A DNA stretch of 64,000 nt from Fasciola hepatica (lineage: Eukaryota; Platyhelminthes; Trematoda; Plagiorchiida; Fasciolidae). A program made the translations under genes and the position numbers. Shown in pieces: positions 51,361 to 63,751 of this stretch. The notes under the pieces were generated by a model that was not told where the DNA came from, did no database searches, and was given only the letters and a program-made list of their open reading frames with translations. Location: positions 10,450,001-10,514,000 of the forward strand of contig CANUEZ040000168.1 of assembly GCA_948099385.1 (NCBI GenBank). The letters run 5' to 3'. Numbering within the stretch: position 1 is the first letter of the stretch; each line of letters opens with the position of its first letter.

Positions 51361-52097
51361 TCATGAAAGTTATTATTTAGCTTTTCATTTTCTAGATTAT
51401 CGATTGTTTTCCTCGGCTATTTTCTCATGGGCAGTGATTAGATACGTAGATCTAACGTGGGGCCACCGTCAGCTAAATCTGTAGGAGATGGTGTCGATTT
51501 GTTTCACACGTGCCAGGGCGAACTATGGACAGTCACCTAAATGAAACTTATACTCCATCCGCGCCACCTTTATACCTCGCATTCTGCATGTCACTTGCAG
51601 TTGGACCTTTTCCGAGTGATCAACACCTGCATCAGTTCTGGAATTCACCGAAACCATAATGCAGTCCGGTCAAGAGCTCAGTGTAGTTATCAATTTTGCT
51701 GTGGTAGTCCAGTGCTAAAGTGGTCACTTGTGAGTACTGGATTGATGAAATGTATTAGATGAGTGAACCTTTGGCTACTTCATGGAATATCCCATTCTAA
51801 TTCTAATCACATTTACACGACTGGGTAAAGGATGCTCTTTTTCTGTAAATGTTACTTTAGGCTTCTTTTACATAGAGTAATCGTCTTCTACTTCATACAC
51901 TTTCTGGTTCTGTACACCGGAGAACATTGTATTCCATTTATGACACAGTATCATCAGTTCCTCACCGGCCTCACAGCTCAGCAGAGCTTCATTAAGACCA
52001 AAGCGAATGCGCTGTATTATTCGTTTACCTTGCAGGTAGGTGTGCTAACAGTAGGTCACAATGAGTACTGTGAGTTGCATTGGTGATCAGTCGAAGC

Positions 52098-52400
52098 AGA
52101 ACACGTAAGTTTTACGTTCCATTTGTTTGCAAGAAAGTAAATCAAACCTAACAAGAGTAGGCTCGTAAGCCGCCAGCAAGTGTGCAAGTAGGAAAGTGAA
52201 CGAACAAGCGAGGAAAAGAGCTGAGTTACATTTGTTCACACGCGTTAATAAGTGACTTCAACCTTTACGTAGCAAGATCAGTCAGTCGGTACTGTCCGTA
52301 CCAAGGCACAACTAGATATCAATAACAAGAAACCGTAGGTCAACGCACGAGAAGAACAATGATTGGTTGTCCTCGTTGCACGTGTGACTTTAACGAGACA
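52098..52400 (+). repeat. Diverged dispersed repeat, copy 2
   Basis: Partner of 51,055-51,360. The last part reads ATGATTGGTTGTCCTCGTTG and TGTGACTTTAACGAGACACA, against the similar end of copy 1. The repeats are in the same orientation about 1.04 kb apart. Confidence 0.45.
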
Positions 52401-55400
52401 CAACTCTGTGACCAGCTTTGATACTGATCATGCAAGTCCCGCATTGTCATTCAGAAGCATACCCGAACGCGTTCGTGAGCACCATCCGGTCAGGTTGAAC
52501 AAAGTAATTACGAACAGCATTTGCACTCTTTGTGGTGTCTAAGCCATCAATGAATGCGAATGGACAGTTTTGCCCGATATAAAAGGTTCTATTTAGACAA
52601 TAGCGATTGATTAAGTGGGGGGTGGGGACCTGGCCGCAGTGGAAGAGTAAGACATTTGTCTCTACGACCTGCCATTACGCGTTGACAAATAGTTTCCGCA
52701 CACACTGAAGCTCTCTTCGTCACAGAAAAAAAGCAGAGCTCCGTTGATCAGATTATTTATTCTAACTGTGATCACCTTCGGTTCTGAGGGAGATCTGAAG
52801 CATGAGAGTGAGCTTTGCTTTCTTTCTCAGTTTTGTCTCCCACCCGTCCACCTACTAGACAATTTCCCCTTCTGGATTGCCAGATATAAAACATATTGGT
52901 ATGATTGAGGTTTACTGAAAAACGAACTTATTCAGCTCTTTAGGTCGTTCTTCTTCTGTCCTGAGTTAGCTGTCAACCCGTGTTATATGCAAGTTCTTAT
53001 TAGATTCAAGAAATATCTTGTGTGAATTACCCAGCACTTCTTAAGCACGACCACAATGTGCTAATCACGAAGTTTTTGCAACGTTTATTTTGACCGTAAC
53101 TGAAAGTGGCACACGTACGCCAAATCTAATCATCGTTAGTTCTGGGTCGCATAATTTAAGAAATCAACGAAATAATGTGAGTCAACTAAAGAGTACTCAT
53201 CTCATTTTAAGGTAGCAACAATTTATCGCGGAACAGTCTGGTTCATGTGGTCCATTACTGGAAAGTGCCTACTGTTCCTTTATTCAGGCTGTATTTTGAT
53301 GTGATTCGAAACTGTTGTCCGTGACTTTAAAAATGACCGGAAGGTCAAAGTAACTAACGTCCTTTACAGCCTAAAAAAGGTATGCGTTTTTGACTGAACC
53401 GTCGCTGACAAAACACACCATTCAGTGTATTTTGTGAACTGTACCCGATCCGTGGCGAAATTCAGCACTGTTATCTGAAATAAATTTTATGACAACTCAG
53501 ATTCAAAACATACCTCTCCTCTGGAAATCAATTTTTTCAGTTAGTTTGATGAGGAGAGACGATGAAATGAATCATCCGTGGGAACTACCGTATTTGATGC
53601 CCATGTGAATAACCAAGACGACCATAAATCCGTTATCTATGTTACAATCAAGTCAGTCATTATAAGAGGCAAGAAACTGACTTGATAATAGATCAACTTA
53701 GCAGGTGCTTCAATGGTTATGCCATAGGTACAGAGCCAATGTTTCGATCACATATAAGTAGCTCCCCACAAAGCTACGAAACTCCGTTTTGGCCCCAGAT
53801 ATTTTGGCATAGGCGGTGTCGTGCAATCCCTTTGTTAACATCCGCGAAATTGTGTGGCGGTACAGCGGTCAGTTGACTGACTGAAAGTGACCGTTGATTG
53901 CCAGTTGGTTGAAGTGCATGAGGTGGGTCCGCGCGGTGAGCTGACGGGCCTTATAGGGCTTGTCAAAAGAGTTCGTCGAGTTTAACGGTGCTAATTAACC
54001 TAACACCGTCAAAAATCTGTGTCAGTCCGGTCGGTTTTCGGCGCGTCGGTGACCTGTGATGCTTCAGGGATAGGGGAATGCCTAGTCTAGACTCACCAAC
54101 GAATCGCTAACTGACCGAAATGCGTTTTATTCTGGTCGGTCAGTAACTAGTGTTTGCTTTGGGCCGCTTGGAATTATTCCGTCAGCGAATTTCAGAGTCT
54201 CTCGGGTTTCATTCTTCTCTTTATGTTCCATATCTTATCAGGGTGAATTTATCCACGGTTTCCCGATTGATCCTGTTTTCACCGATATTCTCATTTTTCT
54301 CTTGTATCATGTTTTACCCAAGCCATGATATTGTTTAATCATGTATAGATACATGTTTTATTTTGAACAAAGCACAAAACTTTATATCATTTTCATTTTC
54401 TAGATCTACGACTACTTGTTTCGGAAGCTATTGATATCTTCTTTTCGATGTGATTTCATTCCTCGATGCAAATAGAAATCCGTTCCCTTCCTCCCCTGAT
54501 TGACCTATTGGTTTCTGAAATAAGATCATACTCGTTCACAGTGATCTTATCTGGGATTGGTTGCTCCTTGCAGAGAAGTACATCGGGAAAACACAACCAT
54601 GATTCACCGACTGTTTTTCGTGTTAGTCACAACTGACCTGATGAACGGAGACAATGCGGTCGTGGGTGGAAATAGTGTGTGTGAGTATTATACAGATAAG
54701 TTGATAACGTGCAGCAGCAGCACACTACCTATTTCGCGGTTATTGGTGCTCCTCGAGACCGAGTGGACAGAAGAGTACGGGGCACGCGTGACGGACCAGT
54801 GGTTATAACCACAAAATCGGTTGTGCGCCTCCAAAGAACCTTGTCTACCTGTCTAACTAAATCCGGCAACTCAAAATAGTCAAAAGAGATTTCATGCTTA
54901 GTTCACAAAGGAACATTTCTCAGAGTCTTCCATCCTGCTCAATGTAAATCCCCACGACATCCCACACTCAGACCATCAACGAGTGAAATGTGACAGGTAC
55001 CTTGGTGATCTAAGTCTATCATGTGTAATGCTCACCCTAATTTCACCCATTCCTCGTAGTACAGATGTGTCAACAACCCCCACATATCCTGTGCGACAAG
55101 AGTATAGGACCTCTTCATTTTCGCTTTTGTGTTCTCTAGCGAAACCATATCTGGTCAGAATGACTGAATGCACAATACTATATGGTATACCAAATTTCAG
55201 AACAAAACTATGAGGTAAGAGCTAATCTGAATAGAAAATACGACAAGCTGTGTCATTGAAAATATCACAGAACCCGACGGATAATTGGGCCTGGCAACGA
55301 GCTCATCAGTTCGGTCGTGGATCTGGCGGCTGAAAAATCCATGAGAAGCGGAATCACGTGATTTATGTCCACTGGAGCACGCGGTGCACTCTAGAGACCC

Positions 55401-55469
55401 AGGTGAACTTCACTGGCCCTAGAAGCACGCACGTACCCTGCAGAACTCACGTCCAATTTTGTTTATGTA
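52401..55469. other. No recognisable gene
   Basis: About 3 kb. Short open frames only (for example plus 54,150-54,338 and 54,557-54,808), none with a motif. No Tc1 terminal repeat could be made out at the right edge next to the transposase remnant. Confidence 0.35.
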
Positions 55470-56460
55470 ATGCCATACGGAAATAAACTAGCAGATTTGA
55501 AGAAGGATAAAATATTCGCGTTCTACCAAATGGGACTTCGTTTTTACGAGGTCTCCAGGCGGTGAAAGATATTGTGAGACGTTATACGGCAGTACCTGGA
55601 ATGTAGTGAGCAATATGCGGCGAAAAAGGGAATGGTTCGTCCAGAAAATTGCCGAAGTCGGATGGAAGCAGATTAATTCATCTAACCTCCAACAATATGT
55701 TCCACGTCTACGTTTAAAACTTTTGTCGGTGTTATTGTTTTGAAACGTGAGTTACAAAAAACGCTGAAGGCTGCTCCGTGGATGAAGCACAATAAAACGA
55801 GAAGATACATGGCTCCCCAACTACTGCATGAGGAACAACGCTTATTGTGGGCTGAAACACGAGGTATGAAGAGATTAATGGGAAAAAATCTACTTTAGTA
55901 AGGAAAAAAAGAACAATTTGGATGAACATGATGCCTAGAACTATTACTGGTATGATATCAGAAAAGAACGAATTTTCAGTCCAAGACACAAAAACAAGAG
56001 TTCAGTGGATGGTTTCTGGGGACTTCTCAGCCAAAGTCCAAAGTGAGCTGGTTTTACTTGAGTGTACGCAAGATTGCGTTCCGTACGTTCGTAAGTTGGA
56101 GCAGATTTTGGTCCCGCTAGTGACCAACAAACTACATGATACCATGTTCAAGCATGATAATGCTCCAGTTCACTGCTCATACACTACAAAATGTTGGATG
56201 TTGTCCCATGGGATCAAGGCTGTGCAGTGACCAGCCTGCTGCCCGGATCTAAACCAGACTGGGAACCCACAGGGCATATATGCTCGCCGGGAGCACAAGG
56301 ATGCCACGGTTAAACAGTCGAGGAGTGAACTAGTAACCGCCCTCAAAAGAGAAAGGGGAAATAATGACCAAGGGACAATCACAAGTCCTGTAAGATGTAT
56401 GCCTAGAAGATGTATCGAAGTTAACAAGCAGAATGGCTGTTGCACATGGTTTTACGTGGC
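55470..56460 (+). pseudogene. Tc1-like (DD34E) transposase, inactivated
   Basis: ATG at 55,470 opens MPYGNKLADLKKDKIFAFYQ, the start of a Tc1 helix-turn-helix region, with a TGA at 55,563. Further pieces in shifted frames are RKLPKSDGSRLI, RELQKTLKAAPWMKHNKTRR and LLHEEQRLLWAE. The first catalytic block reads FSKEKKNNLD where relatives have SDE, so the Asp is lost. Then come VQWMVSGDFSAKVQSELVLL and FKHDNAPVHCSYTTK (second Asp kept). A TGA replaces the Trp before PACCPDLN, and the residue 35 positions after the second Asp is Gly instead of Glu. The end is VRCMPRRCIEVNKQNG. Total span is about 330 codons, the family length. CATACTTATGTCGTCCCTTT just downstream may be part of a terminal repeat, but no inverted partner was found. 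Confidence 0.88.
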
Positions 56461-56784
56461 AACTAGGGAAGCCGGGCTGAGGATGGTCCCATACTTATGT
56501 CGTCCCTTTTTCACCTATTCTGATTTAATTGGCTTAAAATAAATTATTTTGTTTTAAAGTTTTATATTCTGCTTCTCAGTGAATATTTGGTCTTTCTATC
56601 TAGATATGGTTTCGTTAGAGAACGCTGAAGAGAAAATCTGCAGAAAGTGAGGGAGCTGCCAAACTTCTATCGCACTCTTCACTTACAGCTAATTCCTGGA
56701 AGTCGAGAGGTTATATGAATTCTCATTTTAGTAACTGCTTCAATGAATGTTTTCTCAGCAAAATCTACTAATGGACAGATGTAG

Positions 56785-56980
56785 TGTCAACGCCTCAATC
56801 ACCTTTGAAAAGTACGGAAACATTGCAGAGCTATTCCATCTGGCTTGTAGGGAATCATTAGCAATGCTCATCCATCGGGACTGAACTGTGCCAGATGAAT
56901 ATCTGAACACCAGCCTATCCCGGATAGCTTTCGGCTGTTTTTAACACCAGCACTACACGGTATAGCACCACTAACAATTC
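56785..56980 (-). repeat. Hammerhead SINE, degenerate copy
   Basis: The minus strand reads GGTGCTATACCGTGTAGTG at the start and GATGAGCATTGCTAATGATTC further on, matching the copies at 59.6-60.2 kb in order. The hammerhead core is damaged (CTAATGA and GGAAT for CTGATGA and GAAAC). It lies directly before the LINE fragment at 56,990. Confidence 0.7.
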
Positions 56981-56989
56981 TACCACTTT

Positions 56990-57545
56990 CTCACGAGTAA
57001 ACCGTGTGAAACACCTAGGTGTAATTTTACAAGAGAAATTGCATGGGTCTTCACACATGGAAAATACTGTAGGAAAATGCCTTAGATTGTCCTTTCAAAT
57101 TCGTCAACTCCGACAGATCAATGTTCCGCAGCCTGCCATTTCTTGCCTCGTAAACCCTCGTATATTTCCCATTATCCCACATTGTTCTTCCGTGGTTTTT
57201 CTGATCTGTTGATAAAGGACTACATCGCCCTTCGTAGAGGTGTCGAATCGTAATTCTTGTTTCTGGTGTAGTTTTAATAAACATCTTATCGGACTGATGT
57301 TCTAGGCACATAATAATATCGATTTTATCTGCCGAAAATACCATTGCGGACTGTTCACACCCACTACATTGCGAATTTTCTCTGAGCCAATCACACCAGC
57401 GGACCCGTTCCATATTTCCACTACTTCCTTCAAAGTGATCGTTGTCCAGATCTTCTACAGTTCCCCTTCTAGAACGTGTTTTAACAAACAAGGATGAACT
57501 TTTGTCTGAACTGTTAACCCGTTTTAGCGAGTAAAACATTTTTCT
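56990..57545 (+). pseudogene. CR1/jockey-like LINE, C-terminal part of ORF2
   Basis: Plus frame from about 57,000 gives VKHLGVILQEKLHGSSHMEN, LRLSFQIRQLRQINVPQPAI and PIIPHCSSVVF. These are the thumb and post-RT segments of CR1/jockey-type LINEs (form vkyLGv.l...l.W..H). Stops follow, with RTVHTHYIANF in the place of the HPLH-type tail. No catalytic residues are in this piece. Confidence 0.65.
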
Positions 57546-58624
57546 CGGTAGCTGAAAAACTTTAACGGCAAGTTCAAGCCAATGTGAAAATACATAATAA
57601 CAACATTAATAATAGTACCATTCTATCAATCACTTTCTCAAGCTAGCCGTGCTCTCACAGGATTTACCTCCCGGCAAAATCGTCAGTCACAAATGAACAA
57701 CTCACGCTTCCCATAATACTGTTCTGTTTGTAGCTTACGCACTTTTTCTACAGTGATTTGGATCGATAACTACCAACCTCCACAAAAAGACGGTTCTGTT
57801 TACTCGTTTAATTTAATGATGTTCAGATCATTCCAAGCTCTGGTTACGGTGTTAGAAACTTAAGAAAGCACGGCACTTTTCGTACACCTAAAAAGTTGAG
57901 TACTTAAGGTATGCAACCCAGTCATTCGATCATTCACTGATTTGGAGTTTGATAGGCGTTTGTCTTTCATTTTCGTACCGTGCTGGTCGGCAAATAATAT
58001 CTGTTTTGATTGACTAGAGAAAGCTAAACGCATAAGGATGCATCTGAGAAGTTTGTTAAACAGTTCATCGTGATCATCAATTATCCTATTCTGTGTCGCA
58101 CAGAAAAGCCCCTATTTCGACAAGTTGTTCCTCAGTACTTCGCAAGTTGACAAACAAAAATGGAGTGATCCAACGAACTGGAACATACTTGTGTAGATTT
58201 TATACTCAGTGCAATATTTATTCAACTTCTCCATACACAAAGGAATTCATTCGTAGTTCGCTGAACTGTGAAAATACTTATTCACAAAACAATCGACCTG
58301 TTGTTCGACATCTATAGTGTATTTATAGCAAGATATTTAGTCATATATAAAAAATTTGTTCAACTGAACAGTGACCGAAGCACATTTCTGCACCCTAACT
58401 ATATGCGATGGTATTTGGTAACTCTGCTAAGCTGTCTACGTAGTGAAGAATAAACCCCTGACCCATAATGGAAAGATGCTGAGGTACTTATTGTATCGGA
58501 AATTACGGAAATTACGCGTCTATTTCCATGAATCTGAAATTGAGTATATTCATCCCTCGAGAAAATTGGGTAGGTTTTCTGCTTTCGTATTAATCCTGTC
58601 CGATACACACAGAACTTCACCATC

Positions 58625-58697
<73 letters not shown>

Positions 58698-59591
58698 GAT
58701 TATCCTTACTGTATACTCTTACCTTCAGTTCTTAACTGTTCTATTCCATCACGATTATGACTGTTGGTGGGAACCCGATTGGGTAACCCATGGTACAGCC
58801 GTCTCATTGCCGATCAAAGCATCCGGTGAAATAGAAATGAACTTTAGGCATTCAGTATCTTAAAACGTTCTGTTCGTTAGTCTTGCTATTTGGCATTTGA
58901 AAGCTCCCAGTAAACGAACGTTTTTGAACAAAGCCCCTCCATCTAGTGTGAGCGTAAGTTTGCCTTGGATCAGCTGGTTCTAGTGGTGTGTAGGAACTAT
59001 GAACTATGTAGCTGACTGATCTGGCGAGCCTTCAGCAGAGTTTGTCTCCCCTACCACTGATACCACTGGAGTGTTTTGGTTATGGACTTTCCAGGAGGCA
59101 GCGCAGTTGCAGAATGACTACTATGTTTGTTTTTAATCCTGTCTATGTAACATTTATTATGTAAAAATTGTCTGTCACCGTCCTCGGACATCTGGAAACT
59201 CCAACCTTAGTCTTTTTTGTTATGGCTGTCCTTTTATTATGTGAAGAGCATTTCGGTAATCCCATGTATATCAGCTGTCATTGTCAAAGGCGGAGTTCTT
59301 GGATCTAAAAGTGAACTCCCACGACACCGTATCCATGACCAAGATGGAAGTGATCTGCGGTCTTACAAACTTACACCGGCCGTAGAACTTCACCTTCCCC
59401 TTTGCATTATTCCGCGATAGTCACTTCTCCAACATAGCTAACTGATGGACTATGCGCAAGCACCATGTCTACATAATCTGTAAACAATTGTTTGCCCTGT
59501 AACGCTATTGTTTTTGCTAATACACCTACCCTACAATTCCACGCATGCAAACAACCACCATCGTATTCTTTTACAATGAACAAAGAATAAA
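57546..59591. other. No recognisable gene; contains a TA microsatellite
   Basis: About 2 kb with short open frames only and no recognised motif. A (TA)n tract occupies 58,626-58,694. Confidence 0.4.
58626..58694 (+). repeat. (TA)n microsatellite
   Basis: About 34 uninterrupted TA units. Confidence 0.98.
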
Positions 59592-59819
59592 ATATGATTC
59601 CTCATGCAGCTTGAACGCTCCACTCACCATTGAAAACCATGGAAGCACTGTACAGCTGTTTCATCCTTGTTGGGAATCATCAGCAGTGCACATCCACCGA
59701 GCCCCCACGGGGACTCGAACCCGGGGTGAACGATTGTGAATCGAACACCTTAACCACGAGGCCATCCGGGCTGGCTCTCAACGGTTTGTTGAACATCTAC
59801 ACTACATGATATAGCACCC
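59592..59819 (-). repeat. tRNA-derived SINE with hammerhead ribozyme, left arm of an inverted pair
   Basis: On the minus strand: start GGGTGCTATATCATGTAGTG, A box in GATGGCCTCGTGGTTAAGG, an anticodon-loop-like TTCACAA, B box GGTTCGAGTCC, then an intact hammerhead and a tail ending near GCAAGCTGCATGAGGAATC. The internal pol III promoter would drive transcription away from the arm at 59,962. Nearly identical to that arm. Confidence 0.9.
59645..59689 (-). ncRNA. Hammerhead ribozyme (type I, minimal stem III) in the left SINE arm
   Basis: Minus strand: GCACTG, CTGATGA, TTCC CAACAA GGAT, GAAA, CAGCTG, TA, CAGTGC. Stem I is GCACTG/CAGTGC (6 bp, perfect). Stem III is the short palindrome CAGCTG. 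Stem II is TCC/GGA plus a U-U at its base. The expected cleavage site is after GUA. This layout matches the schistosome Sm-alpha hammerhead, which also has a palindromic stem III. Confidence 0.85.
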
Positions 59820-59961
59820 TTGCAAACAGTAACCAAGCTCTGTAGGTTGTTCATAACGGAATGCCTTCGTTGTACTTAGGCCCCTACAGAGAAGTCATCC
59901 GTCATAGGAGTCGATCGCTGTGTGGGAAGCGGGTTGTTACCTTTTAAAGCCAGTGACGGAA

Positions 59962-60190
59962 GGGTGCTATATCATGTAGTGTAGATGTTCAACAAACCGT
60001 CGAGATCCAGCCCGGTTAGCGTTGTGGTTAAGGTGTTCGATTCACAATCGTTCACCCCGGGTTCGAGTCCCCGTGGGGGCTCGGTGGATGTGCACTGCTG
60101 ATGATTCCCAACAAGGATGAAACAGCTGTACAGTGCTTCCATGGTTTTCAATGGTGAGTTGAGCGTTCAAGCTGCATGATGAATCATATT
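59962..60190 (+). repeat. tRNA-derived SINE with hammerhead ribozyme, right arm of the inverted pair
   Basis: Same unit as 59,592-59,819 in the other orientation. The A-box region is at 60,016-60,027 (TTAGCGTTGTGG), the B box at 60,060-60,070 (GGTTCGAGTCC, perfect consensus), and the ribozyme at 60,092-60,136. Differences from the left arm are few and cluster near the A box. The arms are separated by 142 bp. A single transcript through the locus would fold into a long hairpin. Confidence 0.9.
60092..60136 (+). ncRNA. Hammerhead ribozyme (type I, minimal stem III) in the right SINE arm
   Basis: Sequence and pairing are identical to the left-arm ribozyme. Core CTGATGA at 60,098-60,104 and GAAA at 60,119-60,122. 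Predicted cleavage lies between A60,130 and C60,131. All core nucleotides expected for activity are present; only the U-U pair at the base of stem II is unusual. Confidence 0.87.
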
Positions 60191-60809
60191 ATATACAAAT
60201 CTAATCTCCTACAACTCAATTGCGAACAAAGAATACATGGAATATACAGAGATAAAAACACGTTGGCCTGATGTTTTTCATGACCAAATTTAAACTTTAC
60301 AGTTCCCGATTCGAATATTGTCCCCGACGGTCGCTGTCCACTCGACAGCCACCAGTTCACTCTGTCTGCTTTCCGGAAAAGTGGAATGTTTTGCAAAATA
60401 AATACATAAAGCAAAATAAACGAGTATCAAATTTGATTGCGATTCGAAGTGTGTCATTGCATTACTGAAGTGAAGATCCTTTTTATCTGCTTTTCACAGT
60501 GAAGAATCTGTACTCCGTGGAGTAAGCCTCTTTCCGGGATTAATTGCCATGTTCAGCGAACGGGTGAAGAAGTGATTTACAGAAATCTCCAACATATAGC
60601 ACCTCAAAATCCTTTTCAATTGACGGTTTCTAACATTTTTATTTCCATTGCTCACAGGTTTGGCTAGTTTAGGAAAGTGTTTCAAACGGTGTTAAGAAAA
60701 ACCACTTCTTTTGACATTCGGAATGAGTTATTCTATCTGATAGCCCGACACGAAGGTCATAGGCGTGATGTCATGCAAAAACACGAAAAAGAAAAAAAGA
60801 AAAGAAAAA
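60191..60809. other. No recognisable gene
   Basis: Short open frames on both strands with no motif. A purine-rich tract of AAAAAG-type runs lies at 60,780-60,812, at the 3' side of the RTE-like LINE. Confidence 0.4.
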
Positions 60810-63680
60810 ACTAAGGGGAAATTTCTCAGGAGTTCGAACACAAGGTGCCACAACTAAACCGCCTCTGCGCACTACTCTGAGCCATATGCGATAAGATTCT
60901 CAGCCAATGGTGTAGTGGATTTCAAGGTCCCCAGCCAAGCAGGCGTGAGGAGCTAATAGAGGCAAGTCTTGACGTCAGCCCTTTGACAGATCAGTGCCAT
61001 GTCACGGCTCGGCGTCCAGCCAAACTTAGGTTCGGCGACCAGAGCACGATGGATAAGTCGATGGGGGTGACATACGTAGTACATCTCCTAGCCAACGAAG
61101 TCCATGGGGTGGTACTGTGGCACTAACTGGGTACACGGCAGTCCCGGTTACGTAGATGCGCATTCGAAGAGTAAAACTACTTATTCCCTGTTGCCACCAA
61201 ACTCGTGAGATACTCCTCAGGCAACAATGATCGGACGCGGACGGACAGTCGACATCGGCCTCTAGAACAGACCACTTCTCACAAACGTACAAGAGCACAA
61301 TAAGTACGGTAGTGTCCTACACTTACCGTCTCCACAGATGATGCAAATTACAAAAGGGAGCTTGAGTCTTTGCCATTTGGTTATCCGTATTGTCTTCAAA
61401 CAGTGCATCAGCAGCTATACAGTATCCCACGTGGACAAACTTTTCAATAATTTCTTATCTATCTTTACGGAGGGTAGCTGCAGGGATGGACTCCTGCCAT
61501 TCTCCACTTGGAAGATGAAAAACATTATTCACCGCAATACCAACGACCCAAGGTTGCCGCTGTGTCACAGTGGCATCGTAGCAAATCAATGTGATGTCAT
61601 CTGCATAGTTTAAACGTCTGCTTCCAAGTAGGATCCCAGCGTCTTCGTTCGTTTGGTTTCCTCGTGTCCCTCATTTAGGATTTCGTCGACTGTAAAACTG
61701 AACAGGAAAAGCGGGAGAGCTTACAGTCTTGACGCACGCCGCTTCCAACTGGAAAATATGGTGACAATGAGCCATATGCTTGTACTCGGCCTGAAGTCTG
61801 AAGATATGGGGCTTGGGAGATTTTGACATACTTATCAGACACTCCCCGTCTGACGAGGCAATCCCAGACGGTCATCCTATCAATGGAATCAAAAGCTGCT
61901 CAGATATCCAAGAATATAATTACTGTAGGTCTGTGAAATGTGTAACGGAACTAAAGCATCTGACTGATGGCGAAAATTTGGTTGACTTACCGGCAACTGG
62001 GACAAAAATCAGATTGTTTTTCACGGACCTGTTGATCGCGCACTGGGGTAAATCTACGGAGGATTGTTGAGGTTAACAGTTTCGACGTGACTGAGATTAA
62101 ACTTATCCCTCGATGATTGAAACCTATGTTCCTAGCCCCTTTCTTGTACATAGGGACGATGGATACACAGATCTAACTTTGTGTGCGCATTCCCGGGGCC
62201 AGATATCGGTGAAGAGGTTATTCAGCATTTTGAGGAGGACATACCTCTTCTCTGAAGAGGGCTGGGGGGAGCTCGTCAGGGACGAAGGCTTCTTTGCGCC
62301 TCAGGAAAAGGACAGCATGGTCGACTTCTTTGGTGGGTGTGACGGTACATTGAGCATAATGTAGTTCAAACGAGCTACGGTGTGGAGGCTCTGGGGCTAA
62401 GGACCAATTAAAATGCTCCTCAAAGTGCTCTGCCCATCAATTCATGGGCCTTTTACCCCACAGATCACTTCGCTCACTGCAGGCTTCTTGGTACCTGTGG
62501 ATCGGAAGGTTAGAAAAGTCTTCAAGCATTACCATTGGCAGCAGTTTGTTCCTTTTTGGAGGCCCTTTAGAACCACTTAGTTCGTCGGTCTCTACGCAAG
62601 CTTCTAACCAACTTTCTGTGTAGCTAGGCGCAGGAGCTGTTAGTTTACTCTTCCGGCAGGGATATTCCGGAGGCAGTCTAGCAATTCTGGAGAACCCGAT
62701 GAGATCCTGTGCGTGGCTGCAAGCCGTGCGGCCAATTCACAAAACCTGGTACTCGGCCGTTTTTTAGCGTATTGGATGTGTTGCTAGTGATATCGTAAAC
62801 CATTGTGTGGGGGTATTTAGCTGGTCAGTAAGACCATTCGAAAGGTTCTCCCGACCGAGGTCCAAAAAAGTTGGTCTATCTCTAGCTGTTGACAGCGGAA
62901 TTTCGACTTGGTGAAAAACCATACTATGAACTGGCCACACAATGGTGCAATGTGAATCGAGACGTGTGCTCCAGGACGACCTACAAGACTTGACTGAACC
63001 AAGCCAGTGGTAGTTTATGACTGTTTGGTTTAGGTGTGTCCAAGGCTTTGGAAAATGGGGGTCGCTATGTGACTGCTCGAAAATAGCTGCTCTGGAAGTT
63101 CGTACTCGACAAGAATAGGCGATTGTCTGTGCATAGATGGAGCAGTCAATTACGGTAATCAATGCGCTGATGGCCGGAGCTACTTTGGCCTCTGAGCATT
63201 CGGTCGTCTGGGAAAGTTCGGGCGTTCATATCTCCAGAAGGTACCACTATGTCTGTATGAAATGCCCTTTTAGAAATTTCGTGAAACTGCTAGTAGAATA
63301 TATCTTTGACGGTATCCGGACTGCATTCTATAGGGGCGTAGTCATCGAAAACAAACGGGCAACAGTTAACGTCAGGACTTTTATGCTCTTTGAACGAACC
63401 CTTTAAGCAAATAGCACATAATCTGCTGTTGACTGGGATCTAATCGTGTAGCGCAGATTGAACTCTAGGACTCAAAGCTATCCCCAACCCCGGCGAGACC
63501 AGATGCGAAAGCCACAGCATCTCCCGATAGGCTCAGAGTAAAAGCATGTCTCGATGGGAAAGTCAGACGAATTACGATAGTGAGGTCCTGAATGCAAGTC
63601 TCGGATAAGCAGCAGATGTCAATGGCCAGTGTCTCGAGGATGAACGGTTGACTGGGTAGTACATAAAGCATTCACTTGAC
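60810..63680 (-). pseudogene. RTE-like non-LTR retrotransposon, endonuclease to C-terminus, decayed
   Basis: Read on the minus strand from 63,671. Endonuclease start: LAIDICCLSETCIQDLTIVI and SGDAVAFASGLAGVGDSFES. At about 62,440 it reads WAEHFEEHFNWSLAPEPP, the pre-RT block. RT: GISLISVTSKLLTSTILRRF, then VIIFLDI, a TGA, and AAFDSIDRMTVWD (motif A Asp at 61,906-61,908). VRRGVSDKYVKI and YFPVGSGVRQDCKLSRF follow, then LNYADDITLICYDA with the catalytic YADD at 61,596-61,607. C-terminal region: LLYVCEKWSVLEADVDCPSA, LRSISRVWWQQGIS and LRWLGDVLRM, reaching about 60,810. Both RT Asp motifs survive, but stops and shifts are frequent. The layout fits the RTE-like LINEs common in flukes; the clade name is from memory. 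Confidence 0.85.
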
Positions 63681-63751
63681 TGGACTTGACCAAGAAAATC
63701 TTCTTCAAAATTCTTCAAAATCATATAACGACTCGAAATTGGAGTGGCATC

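Noticed and set aside
58443..58760. 105-codon plus frame with Tyr-Ile repeat
   Set aside because: Crosses a TA microsatellite; unlike 50,179-50,229 there are no phased splice sites or protein-like flanks.
60014..60081. Functional tRNA gene
   Set aside because: A and B boxes are good, but the sequence is the head of a SINE present in several copies, the acceptor and anticodon stems pair poorly, and it runs directly into a ribozyme.
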